DNA from: Actinomycetes bacterium | GTDB lineage: Bacteria; Actinomycetota; Coriobacteriia; Coriobacteriales; Coriobacteriaceae | Direction: 5' to 3' | Assembly: GCA_023441725.1 (NCBI GenBank) | Contig: JAEZNV010000096.1 | Coordinates: 1 to 10,427 of the forward strand | DNA: 10,427 bases | In this document: positions 1 through 5,282 of the stretch, in pieces | Numbering within the stretch: position 1 is the first letter of the stretch | Layout of the letters: each line of letters starts with the position of its first letter | Translations under genes and position numbers: made by a program | Notes under the pieces: model-generated | What the model saw: only the letters and a program-made list of their open reading frames with translations | Database searches by the model: none | Told to the model about the DNA's origin: nothing

Positions 1-7
1 AGCAAAT

Positions 8-21
8 GTTGACCTATCAAC
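8..21. repeat. short inverted repeat upstream of the alcohol dehydrogenase
   Basis: GTTGA, four bases, TCAAC forms a perfect 5-bp inverted repeat 20 bases before the first gene. It could be a small operator half-site pair, or the end of something beyond the window. It is too short to be sure it is not chance, and no promoter can be assigned in the 40 bases available. Confidence 0.2.
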
Positions 22-40
22 AAATGAAGGAGTTTCCTTT

Positions 41-1261
41 ATGCATCTAGCCCGTCGTGCCTGGTGCCGAACATATCAGACGGTTTTTCGCATTGCATTG
101 CCGATCCTGCCCTATACCGAGCCACGCATTTTGGAGCATGCCGAGGATGTGCCCGCGGTGCTTCAAAAGCGCTCGATCCAGAAGGTCCTTATCGTGACAG
201 GCCCTGGTATTGCACGTTTGGGGCTCACGGCATCACTCGAGCGCGCGCTTACGGCTCAGGGGATTGCCGTTACGGTCTATGCCGAAACGCGTGCGAACCC
301 CACGGTCTCGAATGTGGAGGAAGCGGCGGCGCTGTATCGCGAGAACGACTGCCGGGCCATTATCGGCTTTGGTGGCGGTTCGGCCATGGACTGCGCCAAG
401 GGTGTGGGGGCGCGCATTGCGCAGCCAAACAAGCCCATCAACAAGATGCGCGGCCTGTTGCGCGTCCACCGTCGTCTGCCGCTGCTTATTGCGGTTCCCA
501 CTACCGCCGGTACGGGAAGCGAAGTCACGCTCGCGGCGGTTATCACCGATGTCGAGACACACTACAAGTATCCCATTAACGACTTTGTGCTTATCCCGCG
601 CTTTGCGGTCCACGACCCCGAGTTTACGCGCGCGTTGCCGGCGTCCATTACGGGGCAGACGGGTATGGATGCCCTGACGCATGCTGTCGAGGCCTTTATC
701 GGCCGTAGCACCACGCCCTACACGCGCAAGATGGCGCGTCAGGCGGTGCAGCTCATCCACGACAATTTGCTCGAGGCCTATGAGTATGGCGACAACATGC
801 GTGCGCGCCGCAATATGCTTTCGGCGGCGTATAAGGCGGGTGTTGCCTTTACGCGCTCTTATGTTGGATACGTTCATGCCATCGCACACAGCTTGGGCGG
901 GCGTTACGGGATTCCGCACGGTTTGGCCAACGCGATCATCCTGCCGCACATGCTTCGCGCTTATGGTGACGCCGCCGCCCCCAAGCTTGCCGATCTTGCT
1001 CGCATGGCGGGCGTTGCGCCGGCTACCGCGCGGGACAGTCTTGCAGCCGAGGCCTTTATCGATTGGGTCGACCGCATGAACGAGGCCCAGGGAATCCCCA
1101 AATATGTCTTGGGCATTCGCCGCTCCGACATTCCCGAGATGGCGGCGCATGCCGATGTCGAGGCCAATCCCCTGTACCCCGTTCCACTTTTGATGGACCG
1201 TTTGGAGCTCGAGCGTATGTACGAAGTTGTTGCAGGTGGTATGTTTGAGGACGAGAGCTAG
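41..1261 (+). CDS. iron-containing alcohol dehydrogenase
   Basis: A group III (FucO/BDH-like) alcohol dehydrogenase of 406 residues, expected to interconvert an alcohol and its aldehyde or ketone with NAD(P)H in the cytoplasm. Visible motifs are the nucleotide-binding GGGSAMD at residues 111-117, PTTAGTGSE at 153-161, and the family's metal ligands D210, H214, H279 and H293, with the extra conserved H283. The spacing of the ligands matches FucO closely, so the enzyme appears intact. The N-terminal stretch (about residues 8-30, CRTYQTVFRIALPILPY) resembles that of gut-bacterial members, supporting the ATG at 41. AAGGAG at 27-32, 8 bases upstream, also supports it. The aldehyde dehydrogenase gene follows after 9 bases, so the two are surely one operon and probably act on the same aldehyde. 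The substrate cannot be read from the sequence. Confidence 0.93.
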   Translation: MHLARRAWCRTYQTVFRIALPILPYTEPRILEHAEDVPAVLQKRSIQKVLIVTGPGIARLGLTASLERALTAQGIAVTVYAETRANPTVSNVEEAAALYRENDCRAIIGFGGGSAMDCAKGVGARIAQPNKPINKMRGLLRVHRRLPLLIAVPTTAGTGSEVTLAAVITDVETHYKYPINDFVLIPRFAVHDPEFTRALPASITGQTGMDALTHAVEAFIGRSTTPYTRKMARQAVQLIHDNLLEAYEYGDNMRARRNMLSAAYKAGVAFTRSYVGYVHAIAHSLGGRYGIPHGLANAIILPHMLRAYGDAAAPKLADLARMAGVAPATARDSLAAEAFIDWVDRMNEAQGIPKYVLGIRRSDIPEMAAHADVEANPLYPVPLLMDRLELERMYEVVAGGMFEDES

Positions 1262-1270
1262 GAGGTTGCC

Positions 1271-2650
1271 ATGAACACCGAGGAAATTGCGCGCATCGTC
1301 GGCGATCAGCGCACCTACTTTAAGACGCGCGCTACGTTTGATGTCGATGCTCGACGTCGCGCGCTCGTGAGTTTACGCGATGCGGTGCGGGCGCACGAGG
1401 CCGATATTGCCCATGCGCTCAAGACCGATTTGGGAAAGTCGCATGACGAGGCATATATGTGCGAGATCGGCACGTCGCTTTCCGAGATTCGTCATCAGAT
1501 CGCTCATGTGGCTCGATGGAGTCGTCCGCGCCTGCGTCCGTGTGATCTCGCTAACGCCGTGAGCGTGTGCAAAACGCAAGCCGTGCCCTATGGCGTCACG
1601 CTCATCATGGCGCCCTGGAACTATCCGTTTTTGCTGACGCTCGAGCCGCTCGCTGGCGCGCTCGCTGCAGGTAACACCGTGGTCATCAAGCCGAGCGCCT
1701 ATGCGCCGGCTTCGAGCGCGGTGCTCAGGCAGATTTGCGAGGAAGCATTTGATCCGCGCCTAGTGACGGTCGTCGAAGGCGGGCGTGCCGAGAACGAAGC
1801 GTTGCTCGACGAGTGCTGGGACAAGATCTTCTTTACCGGTAGCGTTCCGGTCGGCAAGCTCGTCATGGAGCGCGCGAGCAAAAACCTCACGCCTGTGACG
1901 CTTGAGCTGGGCGGCAAGAGCCCCTGCATCGTGGACGCGACGGCAAACTTGAAAGTCGCGGCACGCCGTATCGCATTTGGTAAATGGCTCAACGTGGGCC
2001 AGACCTGTGTAGCGCCCGACTACCTGCTGGTCGATACGCGCGTGCACGATGAGCTGTTGGGCCTCATCAAGGAGGAGGTCCGTCGCATGTTTGGCGAGCA
2101 CCCGCTCGACAACGAGAACTACGGTCATATTGTCAACGCCAAGCATTTTGCGCGCGTGCGTGGGCTAATCGATCCCGATAAGGTTGTGCTGGGAAGCACG
2201 GCGCGCGAGTCGTCGCTCAAGATTGAGCCGACGATCCTAGACGGCGTGACCCCCGATGACGCCGTGATGCAGGAGGAGATTTTCGGCCCCATCTTGCCGG
2301 TGCTGACGTTTGAGAGCCTAGACGAGGCCGAGGCGTTCATCACGGATCGTCCGACGCCGCTGGCCCTGTATGTCTTTAGCCAGGACCGTGCGGCTCAGCA
2401 GCGCTTTGTGCGCTACGTGCCCTTTGGCGGCGGCTGCGTCAACGACACCATCATGCATTTGGCTACGAGCCATATGGGCTTTGGCGGCATGGGTGCGAGC
2501 GGTATGGGTCAGTACCATGGCCGCGAGAGCTTCGATACGTTTAGCCACAAGAAGAGCATCGTGAACAAGGCAACCTGGCTGGACGTGCCGTTTCGGTATG
2601 CGCCCTACGCAAGCTGGAAGCACAAATTCGTGCGCATGTTTGTGCATTAG
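1271..2650 (+). CDS. aldehyde dehydrogenase, class-3-like
   Basis: NAD(P)-dependent aldehyde dehydrogenase of 459 residues, the length usual for the short ALDH3/YwdH-type branch. It oxidises an aldehyde to the carboxylic acid through a thioester on cysteine. Key residues are visible: PWNYP at 115-119 with the oxyanion-hole N117, K140 in VVIKPS, FFTGS at 187-191 in the nucleotide fold, general base E212 in LELGGKSP, catalytic C246 in GQTCVAPDY, and E336/F338 in EEIFGP. The C-terminal FSHKKS followed by a TWLD segment is typical of class 3. AGGAGG at 1260-1265 overlaps the stop of the upstream alcohol dehydrogenase and fixes the start, implying coupled translation. The pair could dispose of, or recycle, a fermentation aldehyde; the particular substrate is unknown. 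Confidence 0.93.
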   Translation: MNTEEIARIVGDQRTYFKTRATFDVDARRRALVSLRDAVRAHEADIAHALKTDLGKSHDEAYMCEIGTSLSEIRHQIAHVARWSRPRLRPCDLANAVSVCKTQAVPYGVTLIMAPWNYPFLLTLEPLAGALAAGNTVVIKPSAYAPASSAVLRQICEEAFDPRLVTVVEGGRAENEALLDECWDKIFFTGSVPVGKLVMERASKNLTPVTLELGGKSPCIVDATANLKVAARRIAFGKWLNVGQTCVAPDYLLVDTRVHDELLGLIKEEVRRMFGEHPLDNENYGHIVNAKHFARVRGLIDPDKVVLGSTARESSLKIEPTILDGVTPDDAVMQEEIFGPILPVLTFESLDEAEAFITDRPTPLALYVFSQDRAAQQRFVRYVPFGGGCVNDTIMHLATSHMGFGGMGASGMGQYHGRESFDTFSHKKSIVNKATWLDVPFRYAPYASWKHKFVRMFVH

Positions 2651-2651
2651 G

Positions 2652-2695
2652 AAATGACAGGTAATACGAACAAGTGTTCCTATTACCTGTCATTT
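2652..2695. repeat. 44-base near-perfect palindrome between the ALDH gene and the peptide gene
   Basis: Arms AAATGACAGGTAATA (2652-2666) and TATTACCTGTCATTT (2681-2695) are exact reverse complements. The centre adds GAACA/TGTTC, giving 20 base pairs with one C-C mismatch and a 2-base loop. It begins 2 bases after the aldehyde dehydrogenase stop, so as RNA it could end or protect that mRNA, but no T-run follows either arm, so it is not a standard intrinsic terminator. As DNA its centre is a LexA-type box and its right arm holds the spacer of the promoter that would serve the small peptide gene. Confidence 0.75.
2667..2680. promoter_or_regulatory. LexA/DinR-type SOS box
   Basis: CGAACAAGTGTTCC fits the Gram-positive SOS-box consensus CGAACRNRYGTTYC (as established for Bacillus DinR/LexA) at every position. 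It lies exactly at the centre of the 44-base palindrome and overlaps the -35 region of the candidate promoter for the peptide gene, which is where LexA usually blocks RNA polymerase. The match is direct; LexA binding is inference. Actinobacterial boxes are often written CGAAC-N4-GTTCG, which this site meets except for the last base. Confidence 0.6.
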
Positions 2696-2705
2696 ACGTT
2701 AGACT
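2677..2705 (+). promoter_or_regulatory. candidate promoter for the hydrophobic peptide gene
   Basis: TTCCTA (2677-2682) and TAGACT (2700-2705) are separated by 17 bases. The -10 matches TATAAT at four positions and the -35 is weak (three of six). A start near 2712 would give a 5' leader of about 42 bases. The overlap of the -35 with the SOS box fits repression by LexA. Confidence 0.4.
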
Positions 2706-2727
2706 ACTGCTATGGGGTGCGGATGGG

Positions 2728-2752
2728 CCAACTCCCTTTAGAAGGGAATTGG
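2728..2752 (+). promoter_or_regulatory. hairpin sequestering the ribosome binding site of the peptide gene
   Basis: CCAA-c-TCCCTT, loop TAG, AAGGGA-a-TTGG folds into a 10-bp stem with one symmetric mismatch. It ends 1 base before the ATG at 2754. The AAGGGA at 2742-2747 is the only Shine-Dalgarno sequence for that ATG and is fully paired. Such masking is a hallmark of type I toxin mRNAs such as tisB, where translation needs unfolding or processing of the 5' end. The fold is seen in the sequence; the control is inferred. Confidence 0.6.
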
Positions 2753-2753
2753 T

Positions 2754-2837
2754 ATGAACGTAAGCGATGTTATTTCGTTACTGGCGTTGTTAATCGCGGC
2801 TATCGAACTCGGCCTGTTTATCGGCCGAATGAAATAG
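2754..2837 (+). CDS. 27-residue single-span hydrophobic peptide, type I toxin-like (holin-like toxin type)
   Basis: A very short gene, starting MNVSDVISLLALL and ending GLFIGRMK. The peptide has a short polar N-terminus, one hydrophobic segment of about 18 residues (V6-I23) and a basic tail (R25, K27). A lone acidic residue, E18, lies within the span, and G20/G24 form a GxxxG helix-packing motif. This architecture is that of small membrane-acting type I toxins and of the putative holin-like toxin family (TxpA/BsrG-like) common in Gram-positive gut bacteria. It would insert in the cytoplasmic membrane. AAGGGA lies 6 bases upstream but inside a hairpin. The upstream SOS box, masked ribosome site and convergent antisense promoter each fit the toxin reading. 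It might instead be a harmless small membrane protein; the family link is by pattern only. Confidence 0.6.
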   Translation: MNVSDVISLLALLIAAIELGLFIGRMK

Positions 2838-2925
2838 CCGCCCCCGCGTAAGCGAAGACGGCCACTTCTCACGATGAAAACGTGTATCGGAGTTGGCAAG
2901 ACCCGCTGCAACGGGTGCCATCCGT
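2828..2925 (-). ncRNA. candidate antisense RNA (type I antitoxin) overlapping the toxin 3' end
   Basis: The leftward promoter at 2932-2960 would start an RNA near 2925. It would be complementary to the 3' hairpin of the peptide mRNA and run toward the end of its coding region. On the minus strand the hairpin at 2837-2862 is followed by TATTTCATT, a weak possible end, which would give an RNA of roughly 100 bases overlapping the last codons. This convergent, 3'-overlapping layout is the one known for TxpA/RatA and BsrG/SR4. Both ends are estimates and no transcript has been seen. Confidence 0.35.
2837..2862. other. hairpin at the toxin stop codon
   Basis: GCCG-cccc-CGC, loop GTAA, GCG-aaga-CGGC folds as two short stems with a symmetric 4-base internal loop. 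Its first G is the last base of the TAG stop. It is the first of two folded elements directly after the peptide gene. The loop regions could be contact points for an antisense RNA, or the structure could end a leftward transcript. Confidence 0.4.
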
Positions 2926-2930
2926 ACTCC
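2889..2930. other. three-tier hairpin in the toxin 3' region
   Basis: GGAGT-TGGC-aag-ACCCG, loop CTGCAA, CGGGT-GCCA-tccgt-ACTCC pairs 14 bases in three steps with two one-sided bulges. An alternative outer pairing, CGGA (2888-2891) with TCCG (2921-2924), is also possible. The element lies about 50 bases after the peptide stop and faces the candidate antisense RNA, so it may be the loop through which the two RNAs meet. No T-run follows on the plus strand. Confidence 0.5.
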
Positions 2931-2931
2931 T

Positions 2932-2960
2932 ATCTTATCTGCAAGCGCTCTGTCTCGCAA
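2932..2960 (-). promoter_or_regulatory. candidate leftward promoter of the antisense RNA
   Basis: Read on the minus strand, TTGCGA (2955-2960) and TAAGAT (2932-2937) are 17 bases apart. Each matches the sigma-70 consensus at four of six positions. The -35 lies within the left arm of the 18-bp inverted repeat. A start near 2925 would make RNA antisense to the 3' hairpin and end of the peptide gene. Confidence 0.4.
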
Positions 2961-2982
2961 GCGTTGCGAGACAGAGCGCTTG
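2942..2982. repeat. 18-bp perfect inverted repeat
   Basis: CAAGCGCTCTGTCTCGCA (2942-2959) and TGCGAGACAGAGCGCTTG (2965-2982) are exact reverse complements around AGCGT. As RNA it would be a very stable hairpin. Neither side has a T-run, so it may stop transcription weakly, protect the peptide mRNA 3' end, or separate the toxin-like locus from the HIRAN gene. No transposase or other mobile gene is near. Confidence 0.7.
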
Positions 2983-3045
2983 AAAGACGCAGGCAGGATG
3001 AATTTGTGTCCGTGCGAGTTCGTAGACTTCTCTGTAAGGTTAAAC

Positions 3046-3060
3046 GCCGGGTATTCCGGC
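3046..3060 (+). other. small hairpin before the HIRAN ribosome site
   Basis: GCCGG, loop GTATT, CCGGC forms a 5-bp hairpin ending 4 bases before AGAGGAG (3065-3071). It may mark the 5' leader of the HIRAN gene. Apart from this I see no clear promoter between 2983 and 3076. Confidence 0.25.
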
Positions 3061-3076
3061 TGTTAGAGGAGTTGCC

Positions 3077-3403
3077 ATGTACGAGCCTTCACGTGTTCTT
3101 TTGTCGTTTCATATTGCAGGATTTCAATATGCCGACGGCGCTTTGGTCCTAGGCGATCTTAAAGCGGGCGATAAACTGACGCTGTGCGCCGAGCGCGATA
3201 ATCCCCATGACCCCGAGGCGGTTGCAATCTACTATGGCAAGACCAAACTTGGCTATGTTCCGGGAAACGAGGCCGGCCCGCTGTCCTTGATGATGTATTA
3301 CGGCCATGAGGGCGTATTTGAGGCCCGCGTGCAACAGGTCGCTCCCGAGCGCAGCCCGTGGCATCAGGTGCGCGTTGGCCTCTACGTGGTGGACGCTCGC
3401 TAA
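3077..3403 (+). CDS. stand-alone HIRAN-domain protein
   Basis: A 108-residue protein that is almost entirely one HIRAN domain. Typical landmarks are the strand and turn around AGFQYADG (14-21), DLKAGDKL (27-34), RDNPHDPEAVAIY (40-52) and LGYVPGNEAGPLS (58-70). In eukaryotic HLTF/Rad5 proteins this domain binds 3' ends of single-stranded DNA at stalled forks. Bacterial single-domain versions are common but their role is unsettled; DNA binding or a link to repair is inference. AGAGGAG at 3065-3071 fixes the start. The next gene begins 18 bases after the stop, so the two are co-transcribed. Upstream lies the SOS-box locus, which may be coincidence because an 18-bp palindrome separates them. Confidence 0.85.
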   Translation: MYEPSRVLLSFHIAGFQYADGALVLGDLKAGDKLTLCAERDNPHDPEAVAIYYGKTKLGYVPGNEAGPLSLMMYYGHEGVFEARVQQVAPERSPWHQVRVGLYVVDAR

Positions 3404-3421
3404 TCGGCAAGGGAGGCGGCC

Positions 3422-3601
3422 ATGTTTGATGGCGATGATCTGTTCGATCTGACAGACGATCCGTTTGAGTGGGATATGCTACTCGATGACGATGAGTTGG
3501 AGCAGGATCGTAAGAAGCGCCAGGACAAGAACGCCCGGGGTGACGCTTCGAAAAAGCAAGACAAACGCCGCCGCGGACTGTTCGGCGGGCTCTTTGGATA
3601 A
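3422..3601 (+). CDS. 59-residue charged hypothetical protein
   Basis: A small gene preceded by GGGAGG at 3411-3416, five bases before the ATG. I do not recognise the product. It has a sharply two-sided composition: residues 1-30 are acidic with aromatic residues (MFDGDDLFDLTDDPFEWDML), and residues 30-51 are strongly basic with many K and R. It ends in a glycine/phenylalanine tail with LFG twice (RGLFGGLFG). No membrane span or cysteines are seen. It is probably disordered and could bind a partner or nucleic acid through the basic part. The strong ribosome site and 18-base spacing after the HIRAN gene argue that it is real and in the same operon. Confidence 0.7.
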   Translation: MFDGDDLFDLTDDPFEWDMLLDDDELEQDRKKRQDKNARGDASKKQDKRRRGLFGGLFG

Positions 3602-3654
3602 CCGCCGCATCGCTGCGTCTGTATACTTAGCACGAGTTGAACACGTTGCGAAAT

Positions 3655-3659
3655 GAGGA
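3655..3659 (+). promoter_or_regulatory. ribosome binding site that decides the phosphoesterase start
   Basis: GAGGA sits 8 bases before the ATG at 3668, while the in-frame ATG at 3653 has no purine-rich site before it. The later ATG also puts the metal-binding TADLHLGD a few residues from the N-terminus, as usual for the family. Further up, TATACT at 3622-3627 could be a -10 box, but its -35 is poor. Confidence 0.5.
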
Positions 3660-3667
3660 CACAGACG

Positions 3668-4213
3668 ATGATGTGGTTTACCGCCGACTTGCACCTGGGC
3701 GATACGAATATCTTGCACGACATGGACCGACCGTTTGGCTCGGCCGAGGAGATGAACCGCAAGGTCATCGATGCCATCAATGAGTGCGTGGCTGCGGATG
3801 ACCGTCTCTACATCCTGGGAGACTTTACCTATCGTTTGCCCCTGGCGGAGGCGGTGCGCCTGCGCGAGCGTATCGAATGCAAGAATGTGACGCTCATCCG
3901 CGGTAACCATGACGGCGACTGGGAAGATTCCGACGTACCGCAGATTTGGGAAGACGTGCGCGATTACCTGGAGATTGCTCCCGGCTATGCCAAGGGCCAT
4001 CGTCTGGTTATGAGCCACTACCCCATGCTTAGCTGGAATGGCAAGGCGCGTGGTGCCATCATGCTGCACGGGCATATCCACAGCAGGGGAGACCGCACCA
4101 ACGCGCGCAACCGCGATCGCGAGCGCCCCATTTACCGCTACGATGTCGGTCTCGATGCCAACGAGTACAGGCCCATAAGCCGCGATCAAATCCTTGGCTT
4201 TTTTGGACTGTAA
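3668..4213 (+). CDS. calcineurin-like metallophosphoesterase
   Basis: A 181-residue, single-domain phosphoesterase with all the family metal-binding motifs in order. These are D7 and H9 in ADLHLGD, G51-D52 in LGDFTYR, N80-H81-D82 in RGNHD, H117 in SHYP, and H136/H138 in GHIHS. It would use two metal ions (commonly Mn or Fe) to hydrolyse a phosphomonoester or phosphodiester in the cytoplasm; the substrate is not evident. Small proteins of this kind are often found in phage and gut genomes without assigned function. I chose the ATG at 3668; an in-frame ATG at 3653 would add five residues. It follows the 59-residue gene by 66 bases and may share its transcript. A promoter for the next gene overlaps its last codons. 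Confidence 0.88.
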   Translation: MMWFTADLHLGDTNILHDMDRPFGSAEEMNRKVIDAINECVAADDRLYILGDFTYRLPLAEAVRLRERIECKNVTLIRGNHDGDWEDSDVPQIWEDVRDYLEIAPGYAKGHRLVMSHYPMLSWNGKARGAIMLHGHIHSRGDRTNARNRDRERPIYRYDVGLDANEYRPISRDQILGFFGL

Positions 4214-4232
4214 TTCGAGGTGCAGGTAGAAT
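4203..4232 (+). promoter_or_regulatory. candidate promoter of the antiterminator gene
   Basis: TTGGAC (4203-4208) and TAGAAT (4227-4232) are 18 bases apart. The -10 matches at five of six positions and the -35 at three. It overlaps the end of the phosphoesterase gene. A start near 4239 leaves a leader of about 48 bases. A weak CGCCG/CGGCG hairpin straddles the expected start and may affect it. Confidence 0.4.
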
Positions 4233-4286
4233 GAACGCGCCGTGTGGATGGTCTACGCGGCGTGTGTTTGCGGGAACGGTGATTCC

Positions 4287-5123
4287 ATGAGGGCTATCCA
4301 GCGCATTAACCACAACGCTGCCATCTGCGAAGATGGTGCGGGGCGCCAGCTTATCGCGTTGGGTCGTGGTATCGGTTTTGGCGACATGCCGCACGAGGTC
4401 GATCTTGACGTTATTACGCGTACCTTTTACGGCATCGATTCAAAGTATCTGGCGTTCATCGACGAGGTCGACCCCGAGGTGCTTGAGTTTTCTGCTCAGC
4501 TGGCAGATATTGCGACCGGACAGCTTTCGTACGAATTGAGTCCTAATCTGCCCATTACGCTGGCAGATCATATCCAGTTTGCCATTAAGCGCGCCCGCGA
4601 ACATATGGTGGTGTCGTTGCCGCTCAAGCGCGATCTGGAGCAGCTGCATCCTATTGAGTATCGATTGGGCGAGTTAGCCGTTCGCGGCATTAAGAAAACT
4701 TTTGCCGTTCGCATGCCCCAGAGTGAGGCCGCGGGTATCGCCATGTCGATTATCAATGCGGCGATTAAGCCGAGCGAGCGGCGCGTGCTTGCCGAGCAGC
4801 ACGAGGAGCATCTCCTCGATATGACGGTTGCGATTATTCAAGAAGAGTTGGGCGTGACAGTCGATCGCTCGTCGTTTGCCTTTACTCGCTTTGCCACCCA
4901 TGTGCGCTATCTGCTCGATCGCGTGGCAAAGAAAGAGCCGATTGACACCGAGAATTCCGGTCTTTACGACGTGCTCGTGGAGCAATATCCTGCGGCATCG
5001 CGCTGCGCTCATCGTATCGACGCTCTGATTCAAGAGGCCTTTGGCGAGCCATTGGCCCAAGAAGAGCTCGTCTATCTGATCATGCATGTGAATCGTGTGG
5101 CTCCCGCAAGCTTGAATAAATAG
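4287..5123 (+). CDS. BglG/LicT-family transcription antiterminator
   Basis: A 278-residue RNA-binding antiterminator, the usual LicT length. Residues 1-55 are the CAT RNA-binding domain (RINHNAAICEDGAG, then ALGRGIGFGD). Two PRD domains follow at roughly 65-170 and 171-278. In the family, PTS phosphorylation of PRD histidines sets activity. Compared with LicT I see H95 (LADHI), H205 (FATHVRYLL) and H267 (LIMHVNRV). The second PRD1 histidine is replaced by S154 in GIAMSIINA, so PRD1 control may differ. The ATG at 4287 is chosen because CAT domains begin directly with such a sequence; an upstream ATG at 4242 would add 15 unrelated residues. The ribosome site is weak (CGGGAA). Its target is almost certainly the RAT and terminator at 5236-5325 before the EIIBC gene. 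Confidence 0.9.
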   Translation: MRAIQRINHNAAICEDGAGRQLIALGRGIGFGDMPHEVDLDVITRTFYGIDSKYLAFIDEVDPEVLEFSAQLADIATGQLSYELSPNLPITLADHIQFAIKRAREHMVVSLPLKRDLEQLHPIEYRLGELAVRGIKKTFAVRMPQSEAAGIAMSIINAAIKPSERRVLAEQHEEHLLDMTVAIIQEELGVTVDRSSFAFTRFATHVRYLLDRVAKKEPIDTENSGLYDVLVEQYPAASRCAHRIDALIQEAFGEPLAQEELVYLIMHVNRVAPASLNK

Positions 5124-5153
5124 GGTCTCTGGCGTTTTATTTCCGTCGTAGTG

Positions 5154-5182
5154 ACCGTTCGCGGACTGTTTGCTACCGTTCG
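5154..5182 (+). repeat. direct repeat of ACCGTTCG upstream of the PTS promoter
   Basis: ACCGTTCG occurs at 5154-5161 and 5175-5182, 21 bases apart, which is two helical turns, so both copies face the same side of DNA. A larger inverted pair, GTGACC (5151-5156) and GGTCAC (5194-5199), brackets them. This could be a binding site for an extra regulator, such as a catabolite or sugar regulator, or chance. Confidence 0.3.
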
Positions 5183-5195
5183 TCGGCAATCTGGG

Positions 5196-5224
5196 TCACG
5201 GAGAACGCATCTGCCGCATATACT
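5196..5224 (+). promoter_or_regulatory. candidate promoter of the PTS gene
   Basis: TATACT at 5219-5224 matches the -10 consensus at five of six positions. The -35 in the right place, TCACGG at 5196-5201, is poor, so an activator might help. RNA starting near 5231 would place the RAT within its first few bases, the usual layout of LicT-controlled operons. Confidence 0.45.
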
Positions 5225-5235
5225 CGCCGTGTTTT

Positions 5236-5272
5236 GGGTGTTACTCACGGCGCAGCTCCGAGAGGCACTACC
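5236..5272 (+). promoter_or_regulatory. ribonucleic antiterminator (RAT) element
   Basis: The 5' half GGGTGTTACTC and 3' half GAGAGGCACTACC resemble the RAT consensus (GGATTGTTACTG with AGGCAAAACC). GG pairs with CC at the base and CTC with GAG near the top, with asymmetric internal loops TTA and AGGCA as in known RATs. Its end (ACC at 5270-5272) adjoins and can compete with pairing of the terminator region. The antiterminator gene directly upstream is the expected partner. Confidence 0.65.
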
Positions 5273-5282
5273 GATTCTGTCG

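Noticed and set aside
233..1150. 305-codon minus-strand frame opposite the alcohol dehydrogenase
   Set aside because: It mirrors a gene with all its metal ligands on the plus strand. There is no ribosome site or recognisable domain.
2654..2851. 65-codon plus frame overlapping the hydrophobic peptide gene
   Set aside because: It starts inside the 44-base palindrome with no ribosome site and runs through the masked-site hairpin in another frame. The 27-residue frame fits the signals better.
2942..2982. 18-bp inverted repeat as ends of an insertion element or attachment site
   Set aside because: The arms are only 5 bases apart, nothing lies between them, and there is no integrase or transposase in the window.
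2874..3152. 92-codon plus frame, cysteine- and arginine-rich, running into the HIRAN gene
   Set aside because: It has no ribosome site, passes through two strong palindromes, and overlaps the well-supported HIRAN start in a different frame.
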